A stretch of DNA of 48,870 nt, taken from positions 1 through 48,870 of the forward strand of contig CAYOEV010000018.1 of the NCBI GenBank assembly GCA_964403075.1, written 5' to 3'. Origin of the DNA: CAYOEV01 sp964403075 (lineage in GTDB: Bacteria > Bacteroidota > Bacteroidia > Cytophagales > Cyclobacteriaceae). Below, one piece after another: positions 26,213-34,883 of this stretch. The translations under genes and the position numbers were made by a program. Under the pieces are notes generated by a model, which saw nothing but the letters and a program-made list of their open reading frames with translations, was not told where the DNA came from and did not search any database. Positions within the stretch are counted from its first letter, which is position 1. Each line of letters opens with the position of its first letter.

Positions 26213-26697
26213 GAAAATATTATACGGTTTTATTCCTGGCTTTGTTAACCGTTGTCAGCAGTTGCACTGATGCCAGCAGATATCATGAGTCCTACGTTGA
26301 TTTTGACGAGGTCTACTGGTTGGAAGGAGATCGTGTTTCTTTTCCGTTCGAAATGGAAAGTGTGGCACAGCCCTATCGCGTGAAGGCATCTTTTAGAAAT
26401 ACACTGCAGTATCCTTATCATAACTTTTATTTCGAGTACGCCTTAAAGGACTCTGCTGGTCGGGTGCTGGTAGAAGAATTGAAGGAGATATTTTTTTTTG
26501 ATGCGAAAACTGGTGAGCCGTTAGGCAGTGGCCTGGGTGATTATTTTGATCAATCAGCTTTGTTATTGCCTAACTATGAATTTCCCTATGCCGGTAAATA
26601 CTCCATGGAGTTAAGACAAATGATGCGCCTGGATACCCTCCCTTACATTACTTCAGTGGGTATCCGTATTGAGTATGTCGATCAGGGTGCCAACTAA
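26209..26697 (+). CDS. gldH: gliding motility lipoprotein GldH
   Basis: GldH is a lipoprotein required for gliding in Flavobacterium johnsoniae; its precise step is not known. The 162-residue protein has a lipoprotein signal ending VSS-Cys19. A beta-rich body follows with DEVYWLEGDRVSFPFEM and the conserved NTLQYPYHNFYFEYAL and GKYSMELRQMMRLDTLPYITSVGIRIE stretches, which match the family well. It overlaps ricT by ATGA. A run of nine T in the middle (26491-26499, coding IFFF) is a possible slippage site. Its stop overlaps the helicase gene's stop on the other strand by four bases. Confidence 0.92.
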   Translation: MRKYYTVLFLALLTVVSSCTDASRYHESYVDFDEVYWLEGDRVSFPFEMESVAQPYRVKASFRNTLQYPYHNFYFEYALKDSAGRVLVEELKEIFFFDAKTGEPLGSGLGDYFDQSALLLPNYEFPYAGKYSMELRQMMRLDTLPYITSVGIRIEYVDQGAN

Positions 26698-29600
26698 CGC
26701 ACGCGGTCGAGGAACTTATCAAGTTTGTCACCTACAATTTCCCGGTCCATCCATATCTCTCTGCTGTAAAACCTAATGAAGGGCCATTTTTTTTCATTGA
26801 ATAAAAAGGGCTGGTAGGCGTGCGCTTCTTTCACTGATACTGCCTGGTAATAAAGGTCATCATCGGTAAGGATCAGTCCGAGGTAGGTGTCGCCAATTTG
26901 TACATCAAGATCCGCAAAAGGCTGGGTGCGGTCCAATTTCAGTTCGTGATTGCTCATTTGCTTAAGTTGATCACGTAGGTACCACTTCGGTGAAAATTCG
27001 CTGGGTACCTCTAGGGTCGGGCTCCAGTGTCCCTGGCTGATGTCCAGGGCATATTGCAGGTATTTTTTTAGTAATTTGGGTCCAGCATTTTTGCTATCCG
27101 CTGTACGGATGTCGGAAGGGGTTACGGAAGTAACCAGATGAATCTTCACCCTGGCACGAGTCACCGCTACGTTCAATCGATTTTCGCCACCATCCTGATT
27201 GAGGGTGCCAAAATGCATACGTAATTTGCCTTTTTTATCCGGGCCATACGCGGTTGAAAAAATGATGACGTCGCGTTCATCTCCCTGTACATTTTCAATA
27301 TTTTTTATAAAAAGTGAAGACGGCAGCTGAAAGTCATTGGTTTCGGCCGCCTGTTCCAACAGATCCAAAATTAACACCTGCTGAGTGGCATTGAATGTGA
27401 CGACACCTACAGAGAGGTTGCTATTTTCTGTGATGTCTTTGACTAGCTCCACTACTTTCTCTGCCTCCGGGCGGTTTGAATGTGCATCCCAAATACCTTT
27501 CACCTTATGGTATTCAATGAAGGGTGCTTTTTGGTTCACCACTTCAAAATGAGGCAACATCTTTAAGCGGCCATCGTAGAAAACCTGGTTAGAAAAGTCG
27601 ATCAATTGGAGGGATGCACTTCGGTAATGGCCGCTGAGCTGTTCTTCTGCCAGAAATTTACCGGCCAGGTCTAACAAAGAGTCCACCTCCATTTCCATTT
27701 GCTCGTCTGCCTCATCTTCCCATCGCACCCTGTAGAGATCATTGGGTTTGAGTTGCTTTTTGTCGCCAGCCACCACCACCTGTGTGCCCCGTGACATGGC
27801 CGGCAATCCACGCTCTGCAAAACATTGGGAGGCTTCGTCAAAAATCACCAGGTCAAAAAGCTGGGCCATTGGAAATATGGCCGAGGCAGACTCCGGCGAC
27901 GCCAGCCAGCAGGGGAGTAAATTGAAAAGCTCTTCATCGAAGTTAGAAACGACTTTTCGGATGGGCCATATGCGTCGCTTTTTTGTTACCTGGTGGTAAA
28001 GGTCCCGGTAGGTGACCCGGTTGTTGAGCCGGTTGTATTCCACTCCGGCGTAGGTCCGCTCGCGGGTTTTCAATAAGACAATTTCTTTACTCACTTCCCG
28101 TTTTTCCACCAGTGCTGCCTGTAATTCGTTGGTCAGGTGATTGATTTTCTGAGAGCTGACACCTCTGAGCACGGGAAATTTAGCTTCTACATGATCTATC
28201 CACGCCAGTGCCAAACTGTTATCGAAAGTTGCGAGTGCCTGTGATTTATCCTGGTATTCTTCGGTTATCTTATCTGCCGCGGCTCGCTCGTGGGGCTCGA
28301 AAGAATCGCGTAGCTGATGGTATTCCACTAATCCGTCAAAATCACGCTTCAGTTGATGAATGGCGTCAGCAGGGGTAATTCTTTCAGCAGCTATTGTGCG
28401 GATTTGGAATTCGCTTAAATAGGCTCTCCAAAAATTTATTTGGGTAGGCACTTCTTCCAGGGTTTTAGACAGGGCCTCCAGCCGGGAGACATACCTTTCA
28501 TGGGGCGTTTTCACTGCTGGAATGAAATCTACCAACGATCGGATCTCTTTTCGTAGCTGAAAGGCGCGTACCGATTCTTTGGCATTAACAAACCACGATT
28601 GTGCATCGATTTTGCGCAGGTTGCCCGGAAAGTCTGGCAACCAAGTTGAAGTTTTTATTTCCTGTATGAAATGTTCGAAGTTCAGCCGGTTATCGATTTT
28701 TTCCAGAAGAATCTCAAAACCATCCTTGTCGCTTTTCAGGTCATTGGCTACCAAAACGCGACTGATAAATAATTTATCCTTCGACGTCATGCGCCAGCGA
28801 ATCCAGCTAAAAATTCCAGAACGTGCCTGCATGGCATGTTCCAGGGCTTCCTGAAATCTACCCAGTTGGTCGAAGGTCAGAGATTGCTCCGGGCCTGCTC
28901 CCTTGAAACAGCCCATGATGCCCTGTTCAAGCCGTTGAACGATTACCTCTGGGTTGTGTGGTTCTTCAGCGATGATGCGGCAATAGGTTGAAAAGATGGT
29001 TTCATTTACCACCAGCGACCGCAATTGATCCAATGCTTCTTTTTTTTCAACGAAATATTTGATGGAATCATAGTCCATTTTTTGACGTGTGAAGGCGCGG
29101 GCTTTTTTATCGAGCCAGTGATTAAATGCAGGGATTTCCATCACCAGTTCCTGAAGCTTTTTAAAATCAGTAGTGGAAAACTCCGCAAAGCTCACGCCTT
29201 CTGCCCAGAATCTAGCGTGTCCATTGAACATTTCGAAGTAATCCAGGTACCGGTTGAGTTGCCTCTGAAAAGTTTCAATGGAGCTATAATGAAATTTGCG
29301 ATACTCCTGATTCAGGGATACGGATGACTTGTAGGGACTGGATAGTAGATAGAGCTCCTTTACAGACTTACCGCATTCGCTATCGTCATAAAGTGCTGCC
29401 TTAAACTCCTGGAGTTCTTCACTTAGCGCATCGATGGTTCTGCTGGTTTGCTGAAATTTTCGTTCCAGGAAGATGGCATCCAGGCTGTTGTTTTGATCCT
29501 TGTATTCCTGAAGTGTATCGATCTGTGCGGCGATCTGCCCATAAATAGACTTTCGGTCGTTTTTGAAATCATGCACGAGCCCTATAAATTGATGCAACTG

Positions 29601-30665
29601 TTTGTCGACCAATCGCTCGAAGACCACATCGAGGGCGGCCCGTTTTTGACAGACCAATAGTACATTTTTACCACGGGCGATAAAGTCACTGATCAGGTTG
29701 CAAATGAGTTGTGATTTACCGGATCCAGGAGGCCCCTGTATCACGAGTGACTCTCCTTTTTTCACACGTGTCAAGGCCCGCTCCTGGTAGGCATCCATTC
29801 GGTAAGGGGTGAAGATTGACTCCTCGGTCAGGATTCTTTCCTTGTTGATCAGCTCTTGGAAGTGGGCAGAAAAGAGGTTTTCAAAGGGTTGATTGCCGAA
29901 GGTATCAATCATGTGCAGGTAATCTGGTACCAAGAAAGACCCCGCCTGCGGGAAGATGCCCAATACCGCTTCCTGGTATAATTTTAGTTCGCCGCGTTTG
30001 GTCACCTCTTTGAAAGCAGCCTTCTTGAAATGCTTGAAGGGGACGAGTTGGTCGGTATAAGTGTCTCTGTTGAAATTTATGGCCACTTCACTTTCCTCCA
30101 GCAAGTGGTACAACTCTCGTCGAAAATTATTCGCATCACGATCGAATTCGTCAAGAACCGTATCTAATAGCGTTTCATCTACCTGTCTTTGATTAAAATG
30201 TGCGTAAGCCAGCAGAAATGTTTTATTCAACGTGCTGGTGACATCCCTTCTGCGCAACAATTCCCATTTGCCCTGCGATAATCTTAGCTCAACAGGAAAA
30301 AAAGCAAGTGGACATCTGACCAGGGTTCCATCTGCCATTTTACCACGCACAAAAGGCCAGCCTACGTAGAGGTCTTTGGCGCCTCTTTCTTCAAAGATGA
30401 ACCGATCGATGCGGTCAATTTTTTTGAGCTGTTCAGACAGGCGGTTGGTGCTGGCGCTTCGTGGATCCATGGCCTCGCAAAGCTGAATTTTGGCTGAACG
30501 GTTAATGAGTCGCTGAATAATATGAAAACTCGGCTGGTTCAATTCATAATCCAGGTCGTGAAGGTCCAGAAACTGGTCGGAAATCAGTCTTAACAGCAAC
30601 AAGGAACGGTTGTTGCCAGACAGGTTAGTAAGGCGTCTGAGATAAGCTTTTAGGATTTTTTCCAC
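26694..30665 (-). CDS. large superfamily-1 helicase/AAA protein (DUF4011-type architecture)
   Basis: This is a 1323-residue protein. The N-terminal ~280 residues have no catalytic motif and resemble the DUF4011-type region found before some DNA2/NAM7-like helicases. Walker A is IQGPPGSGKSQLICNLI at about 309-325, after YQERALTRVKKGESL. A long coiled helical insert of about 450 residues follows. Walker B is VIFDEASQCFAERGLPA near 940, followed by GDKKQLKPNDL. The helicase C-half has LSGHYRS, NVQGDERDVIIFS and NRLNVAVTRARVKIHLVTS. The last ~100 residues look like a small nuclease-like or degenerate Vsr-type tail. The start is GTG, three bases after the helix-hairpin-helix gene. A nucleic-acid role is secure; a housekeeping or defence job is undecided. 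Confidence 0.85.
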   Translation of the reverse strand: MEKILKAYLRRLTNLSGNNRSLLLLRLISDQFLDLHDLDYELNQPSFHIIQRLINRSAKIQLCEAMDPRSASTNRLSEQLKKIDRIDRFIFEERGAKDLYVGWPFVRGKMADGTLVRCPLAFFPVELRLSQGKWELLRRRDVTSTLNKTFLLAYAHFNQRQVDETLLDTVLDEFDRDANNFRRELYHLLEESEVAINFNRDTYTDQLVPFKHFKKAAFKEVTKRGELKLYQEAVLGIFPQAGSFLVPDYLHMIDTFGNQPFENLFSAHFQELINKERILTEESIFTPYRMDAYQERALTRVKKGESLVIQGPPGSGKSQLICNLISDFIARGKNVLLVCQKRAALDVVFERLVDKQLHQFIGLVHDFKNDRKSIYGQIAAQIDTLQEYKDQNNSLDAIFLERKFQQTSRTIDALSEELQEFKAALYDDSECGKSVKELYLLSSPYKSSVSLNQEYRKFHYSSIETFQRQLNRYLDYFEMFNGHARFWAEGVSFAEFSTTDFKKLQELVMEIPAFNHWLDKKARAFTRQKMDYDSIKYFVEKKEALDQLRSLVVNETIFSTYCRIIAEEPHNPEVIVQRLEQGIMGCFKGAGPEQSLTFDQLGRFQEALEHAMQARSGIFSWIRWRMTSKDKLFISRVLVANDLKSDKDGFEILLEKIDNRLNFEHFIQEIKTSTWLPDFPGNLRKIDAQSWFVNAKESVRAFQLRKEIRSLVDFIPAVKTPHERYVSRLEALSKTLEEVPTQINFWRAYLSEFQIRTIAAERITPADAIHQLKRDFDGLVEYHQLRDSFEPHERAAADKITEEYQDKSQALATFDNSLALAWIDHVEAKFPVLRGVSSQKINHLTNELQAALVEKREVSKEIVLLKTRERTYAGVEYNRLNNRVTYRDLYHQVTKKRRIWPIRKVVSNFDEELFNLLPCWLASPESASAIFPMAQLFDLVIFDEASQCFAERGLPAMSRGTQVVVAGDKKQLKPNDLYRVRWEDEADEQMEMEVDSLLDLAGKFLAEEQLSGHYRSASLQLIDFSNQVFYDGRLKMLPHFEVVNQKAPFIEYHKVKGIWDAHSNRPEAEKVVELVKDITENSNLSVGVVTFNATQQVLILDLLEQAAETNDFQLPSSLFIKNIENVQGDERDVIIFSTAYGPDKKGKLRMHFGTLNQDGGENRLNVAVTRARVKIHLVTSVTPSDIRTADSKNAGPKLLKKYLQYALDISQGHWSPTLEVPSEFSPKWYLRDQLKQMSNHELKLDRTQPFADLDVQIGDTYLGLILTDDDLYYQAVSVKEAHAYQPFLFNEKKWPFIRFYSREIWMDREIVGDKLDKFLDRVR

Positions 30666-30668
30666 TGA

Positions 30669-31418
30669 TCAGAGGGAAAGATAAGGAGATAATTTTTGAA
30701 ACAATGAGTCATTAAAAAGCTTGATGTTTTTCAAATCGGACAGGTTTTGGTAATCACCGTGTTGTCGTCTGTAATGCACAATACTTCTGGCCAGGTCAAA
30801 ATCGATGTATGGGTGTTGAGCCAATGTTTTTATCGAGTCGGTATTTACGTCGATGGTAGCCGGAGGTTGTTGGATGTAGGTTTGCAGGATCAGTTCGTCA
30901 ATGGTTTCATCAGTTAATCCATACACTTCTTTAAGCTGATCATGGTGTACAAATCCGCCCAACCAGTTTCGGTACTTGATGATACGTTCAGAAAGCACTG
31001 GTCCAATGCCGTAAATCTGGCTAAGCATCGCTGCATCCGCTCGATTCAATGGCAGGTTTAATGGAGCAAATTCGATAGGTTTAGACTGTTCACCTCGTGG
31101 AGGTGAAATGTCTGAGACAGGGGCTCCCAGGGGGGGGGCGTTGTTGGGTAAACGTCCTTGATATGTCCTGGGCTGATGCGTTTGGGTGTGTAGCGTTTTT
31201 CTTTCTACAAGTAGGGCATCTACAGAACGAATCCAAGCCGTGTGGCTGGTATCTGAAGAAATCACTTTATACGGGGTAGCTGACCGAAGCAAGTAAATCC
31301 TTGGGAAAATAGCCACTGTGAAGAGGAGACCGATTACGAGCAGCAGGCCTGCAAATTCACCCGGCCCCATACCAATGGCCGTGCTACATTCATACAGTAA
31401 CTTCCTGATCTTTATCAT
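30669..31418 (-). CDS. membrane-anchored helix-hairpin-helix (ComEA-like) protein
   Basis: This 249-residue protein has one membrane segment at about 22-44, a Pro/Gly-rich linker (75-115), then two ComEA-like helix-hairpin-helix units: LNRADAAMLSQIYGIGPVLS (123-142) and VNTDSIKTLAQHPYIDFDLA (191-210), the latter continuing SIVHYRRQHGDYQNLSDL. ComEA proteins bind incoming DNA in natural transformation. The topology here (short cytosolic tail, long outer part) fits a periplasmic DNA receptor. The linker is encoded by a perfect palindrome and a nine-base C/G tract (31089-31138). It precedes the helicase gene by three bases, so the two are one operon. Confidence 0.82.
   Translation of the reverse strand: MIKIRKLLYECSTAIGMGPGEFAGLLLVIGLLFTVAIFPRIYLLRSATPYKVISSDTSHTAWIRSVDALLVERKTLHTQTHQPRTYQGRLPNNAPPLGAPVSDISPPRGEQSKPIEFAPLNLPLNRADAAMLSQIYGIGPVLSERIIKYRNWLGGFVHHDQLKEVYGLTDETIDELILQTYIQQPPATIDVNTDSIKTLAQHPYIDFDLARSIVHYRRQHGDYQNLSDLKNIKLFNDSLFQKLSPYLSL
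31089..31138. repeat. palindrome plus G9 tract inside a coding linker
   Basis: TTCACCTC (31089-31096), GTG, GAGGTGAA (31100-31107) is a perfect 8-base stem with a 3-base loop. Twenty-two bases on, a run of nine G occupies 31130-31138. Both fall in the Pro/Gly-rich linker of the helix-hairpin-helix gene. The layout suggests a small mobile palindromic element tolerated in frame, which is inference. Confidence 0.5.
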
Positions 31419-31463
31419 TCGCTTAAATGACTGAATTTAGATTTATTCTACAAAAGAAACCTC

Positions 31464-31471
31464 TATTTTTG
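31464..31471 (+). promoter_or_regulatory. candidate -7 box (TATTTTTG) for hemA
   Basis: TATTTTTG fits TAnnTTTG and lies 20 bases before the hemA ATG, in the 73-base gap between divergent genes. Confidence 0.5.
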
Positions 31472-31491
31472 TCAAACTGTTTACGATCTGT

Positions 31492-32757
31492 ATGTTAGAC
31501 GAATTTCAAGGTGTAGGACTAACTTTTCGCGAAGCCTCAATTAGCCTGCGAGAGCGCGTGGCATATAACGAGACGTCAGCCAAGCTTTTCTTGAGAAAGT
31601 TAAAAGACATTTTGGGTCTTGAGGAAGCACTTTTGATTTCTACCTGTAACCGAACTGAAATCTATTTTTCGTCTGAAGAAAAAAGAGCTACTGAAGTCCT
31701 AAAGTTATTGGCCATTGACAGAGATTTGAATTCTCCGGAAGTCATCAATTCTTTCAGGGTGTATGAGGAGCCTGTGAAACAATTGTTCAGGGTGGCTTTG
31801 GGTTTGGACGCGCAAGTACTCGGTGATCTGCAAATTATCAATCAGGTAAAAACGGCTTATCAGTGGTCGGCAGACGAACAAATGGCCGGACCCGGATTGC
31901 ACCGTCTGATGCATACCATTTTCTTTGCCAACAAGCGGGTGGTGCAGGAAACTGCATTTAGGGATGGGACTGCCTCAATGGCTTCCGTGGCCGTTGGGTT
32001 GATTGAAAAAATCACGGACCAGGTGGCAGATCCGAAAATATTGATCGTCGGACTGGGTGAAATTGGCTTGAATATTCTTGAAAATCTGAGCGATGCGTAT
32101 TCAGATGTTACTTTGATGAACCGCACAGGGGCTAAGGCGGAGAAATTCGCACGGCTTCATGGTCATCGCGCGGCCCCCTACATGGCGTTGAGCGACGAAG
32201 TAAATCGTGCAGACGTAATATTGTGCGCCGCACGCGTGGAGGCACCCATCATCTGGTCAGCGCATGTACATGACTCATTAACCACCAAGCTCATGATTGA
32301 TCTGTCGGTTCCCAGGAGCGTGGATCAGAAAGTAGAGGACAAAAATGGCGTATTGCTTTATACCACCGACGATTTGAGAGAAATGAGTGAGGAAACACTC
32401 AGGCGAAGGGAGTCGGCAATTCCGGAAGTAACGGCTATCATGGAAGAATGTCTGAAAGACTTTGGCCAGTGGGCGGCTGAGACGGAGGTATCTCCTACCA
32501 TCCAGCTCTTGAAGCAGCGTCTTGAAGAAATCCGAAAGGAAGAAATTGACCGGGCCCTAAAGAACGTGACTCCGGAAGCATCGGCACTTCTTGAGGATGT
32601 TACCAAGCGCATGATTCAAAAGGTGATTAAATTGCCGGTGTTACAATTAAAGGCTGCCTGTAAAAGGGGTGAAGCGGAGAATTTGGTGGATGTCTTACAC
32701 AATCTTTTCAATCTGGAAGAAGATTCTAAAAAACAGGCTGCTGAAAATCGTAAATAA
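31492..32757 (+). CDS. hemA: glutamyl-tRNA reductase
   Basis: HemA reduces glutamyl-tRNA(Glu) to glutamate-1-semialdehyde with NADPH, the first committed step of C5-pathway haem synthesis. The 421-residue protein has the catalytic-Cys motif STCNRTEIY (50-58, Cys52), the region VFRVALGLDAQVLGDLQIINQVK seen here as FRVALGLDAQVLGD, the NADPH-binding GLGEIGLNILENL (~187-199), and a C-terminal helical dimerisation domain ending in VDVLHNLFNLE. Length is normal. The next gene, a WG-repeat protein, opens within its last ~68 bases. Other hem genes are not present. Confidence 0.96.
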   Translation: MLDEFQGVGLTFREASISLRERVAYNETSAKLFLRKLKDILGLEEALLISTCNRTEIYFSSEEKRATEVLKLLAIDRDLNSPEVINSFRVYEEPVKQLFRVALGLDAQVLGDLQIINQVKTAYQWSADEQMAGPGLHRLMHTIFFANKRVVQETAFRDGTASMASVAVGLIEKITDQVADPKILIVGLGEIGLNILENLSDAYSDVTLMNRTGAKAEKFARLHGHRAAPYMALSDEVNRADVILCAARVEAPIIWSAHVHDSLTTKLMIDLSVPRSVDQKVEDKNGVLLYTTDDLREMSEETLRRRESAIPEVTAIMEECLKDFGQWAAETEVSPTIQLLKQRLEEIRKEEIDRALKNVTPEASALLEDVTKRMIQKVIKLPVLQLKAACKRGEAENLVDVLHNLFNLEEDSKKQAAENRK

Positions 32758-34882
32758 GCGAATTTTCATTTATTCATTCTTTTGTTACCTATCGTTTACG
32801 GCCTGTGCTGAAGACTACGTGGTTTTTATCAAAGGTCATTTCCAGGGACTAAAAACAGCTTCCGGTGAGGTGCTCATCCCACCTATCTACGATCAATTGG
32901 GTTGGTCGGATGGCGGTATGTCTGTGCATCAGGGTGTCATAGGCTTTCGAAATGGTAGTTTATGGGGCCTGATAGGGATCAACAACAAAGTGCAGTTTGA
33001 GCCGGCCTACTACAAGCTGGTTCCCTTTAATGAAAAGCTCTTTTCGGTAGCTCGAAGGGGGAAGTACGCCAATCGTTTTTACATGGGGCTTGTGGATGCC
33101 AGAGGCAGGATCAAATTAAATTTAGAGTATTTTCAAATCCAAAATCAGGCAGGCCTGGCAGTCTTTAGTGAATGGTTTGGTCAAGAGCTGAAGTACGGTG
33201 CTTTTGACGCGGATTTCAACCTACTGATACCACCGGTATACGACGACATTGAGACGACGGGGCAGTTGCTCATGGCCCACAAAAACGGCCTGATCAACCT
33301 GCTCAACTTAAAAGGGCAATTGCTAGACACTGCACTCAATCACGTGGAAGTGCATGAAGACTTTGTGAAGTTGATGCGCGACGGACAATACGGAGCCCGC
33401 TCATTGGATGGTCGACTGCTTTTTGACATCGATCAAAAAGATGTACTTTCTTCCACGGAATCAAAATCTTTTCCCGACTGGACAGTCGTTAGGGAACGAC
33501 TTCTTTTTACCATTGCCTGCGATAGCTTGGATTACCTGGGCGAAGAAACCTGGATTGCCCATTACAATGGGTACCTGCATTTACTTTTCCCGAACGGTAA
33601 AATTGAAAAAAATGACTACGAGCTGAAATACTTCGGGGAAGGCTTTGCCTTATTAAAAGATCTATCCAGTGCGAACTGGTCGGCCATCGACCAAACAGGC
33701 AAGGTGGTGATAGAAGTACAAGACTCCATATATTTCAATGGCCGCTATTTCTTCGGCCGCGCGGGTAAAAAGTGGAAAGTTTTTGATTTAAAGGGAGCTC
33801 AATTAAATGAACAACCGGTAGACGCTGTTCTCCCGTCTACTTCTTCTTTGGTGGGAATGAAAAAATATGGCTTATGGGGAATTTTGAACACGCGAGAGGG
33901 TATACAATCGGCGTTCAGGTTCGACTCTTTAGCCTTTCTATCGAATATTGCCGTGGTAAAGTACATTGAGGAATGGGGGGTTATTGGTGCGCAGCAGGAA
34001 TGGTTAGTACCACCACGATATGAGGAAGTACATGCCTTAAGTGACCATATTTTCGTGGCCAAGAGGAAAAATGTACATGAAATATATCGAGAAAACCTTC
34101 TGCAGTTCAAAACACCCTATGAGGTCCTGCTGAATGACTTTTTGTTAACCAAAAATGAATCGGGTCACTTGCGTTTGCATGGGTCCAATGGGAAACCTTT
34201 CGTCGATACTTTTTTTGAAGCGGTCAACAAGTACCACCAGTACTATGAACTGCGAGACTCATTGGCTTTGCTTTTTCACCAAGATGGGCGCCACGTTTTG
34301 AACCGGTCAGATGGCATCCAGTCTGTTCACGGTTTTGGGGATGGTTTTTTCATGATCAAGAAAGATGGCGCCTATGGCTTTGTTGATCAAAATGGAAACT
34401 TGCGAATCGCTAACCGTTATGATTCAGTCGGGTTATTTGCGGAGGGGATGGCCGCCATCCAGATTCGTGGTTCTTGGGGGTACATCAACAAGGCGGAAAA
34501 ATTGGTTGTCCAGCCATTTTATGAGGAGGCAGGACCTTTTCGAAAAGGTTTGGCGATAGTCAAGCAGGACGGGTTTTATGGTTTACTGAATTTGGCTGGA
34601 GATTTGGTATTGGATACTGAGTGGTTGGCCATCCGCAGCACCAACTTCGGCAATTATATTCTTACCCACGCCAATGGCAAACAGGCCATATGTAATGAAA
34701 GGGGCCTCATTTTCCTTTCTGCCGGTTTTGAAAGGCTCACGGATGCATCTGGTGAACGCGTAATCGCAAAACGCTCAGGAAAATGGGGCGTTGTCAATTA
34801 TGAAGGTCAACCTGTAGTCGACTTTCGTTATGACGATCTTGAATATGCAGCAGACATGCTGTTGCTAAAAAAGGGCCAATGA
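32690..34882 (+). CDS. exported WG-repeat protein
   Basis: This is a protein of about 730 residues made of WG-type repeats, for example KYGLWGILNTREGIQSAFRF, AYGFVDQNGNLRIANRYDSV, SWGYINKAEKLVVQPFYEEA and KWGVVNYEGQPVVDFRYDDL. It carries a hydrophobic signal segment (IFIYSFFCYLSFTACAED), so it is probably exported. The start is uncertain: the ATG at 32690 lies inside hemA and gives a long N-region. The ideal start near the hemA stop would be a CTG (32741) or another rare codon. WG repeats are thought to be binding modules, and no enzyme domain is visible. It ends one base from porV's stop on the other strand. Confidence 0.82.
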   Translation: MSYTIFSIWKKILKNRLLKIVNKRIFIYSFFCYLSFTACAEDYVVFIKGHFQGLKTASGEVLIPPIYDQLGWSDGGMSVHQGVIGFRNGSLWGLIGINNKVQFEPAYYKLVPFNEKLFSVARRGKYANRFYMGLVDARGRIKLNLEYFQIQNQAGLAVFSEWFGQELKYGAFDADFNLLIPPVYDDIETTGQLLMAHKNGLINLLNLKGQLLDTALNHVEVHEDFVKLMRDGQYGARSLDGRLLFDIDQKDVLSSTESKSFPDWTVVRERLLFTIACDSLDYLGEETWIAHYNGYLHLLFPNGKIEKNDYELKYFGEGFALLKDLSSANWSAIDQTGKVVIEVQDSIYFNGRYFFGRAGKKWKVFDLKGAQLNEQPVDAVLPSTSSLVGMKKYGLWGILNTREGIQSAFRFDSLAFLSNIAVVKYIEEWGVIGAQQEWLVPPRYEEVHALSDHIFVAKRKNVHEIYRENLLQFKTPYEVLLNDFLLTKNESGHLRLHGSNGKPFVDTFFEAVNKYHQYYELRDSLALLFHQDGRHVLNRSDGIQSVHGFGDGFFMIKKDGAYGFVDQNGNLRIANRYDSVGLFAEGMAAIQIRGSWGYINKAEKLVVQPFYEEAGPFRKGLAIVKQDGFYGLLNLAGDLVLDTEWLAIRSTNFGNYILTHANGKQAICNERGLIFLSAGFERLTDASGERVIAKRSGKWGVVNYEGQPVVDFRYDDLEYAADMLLLKKGQ

Positions 34883-34883
34883 T

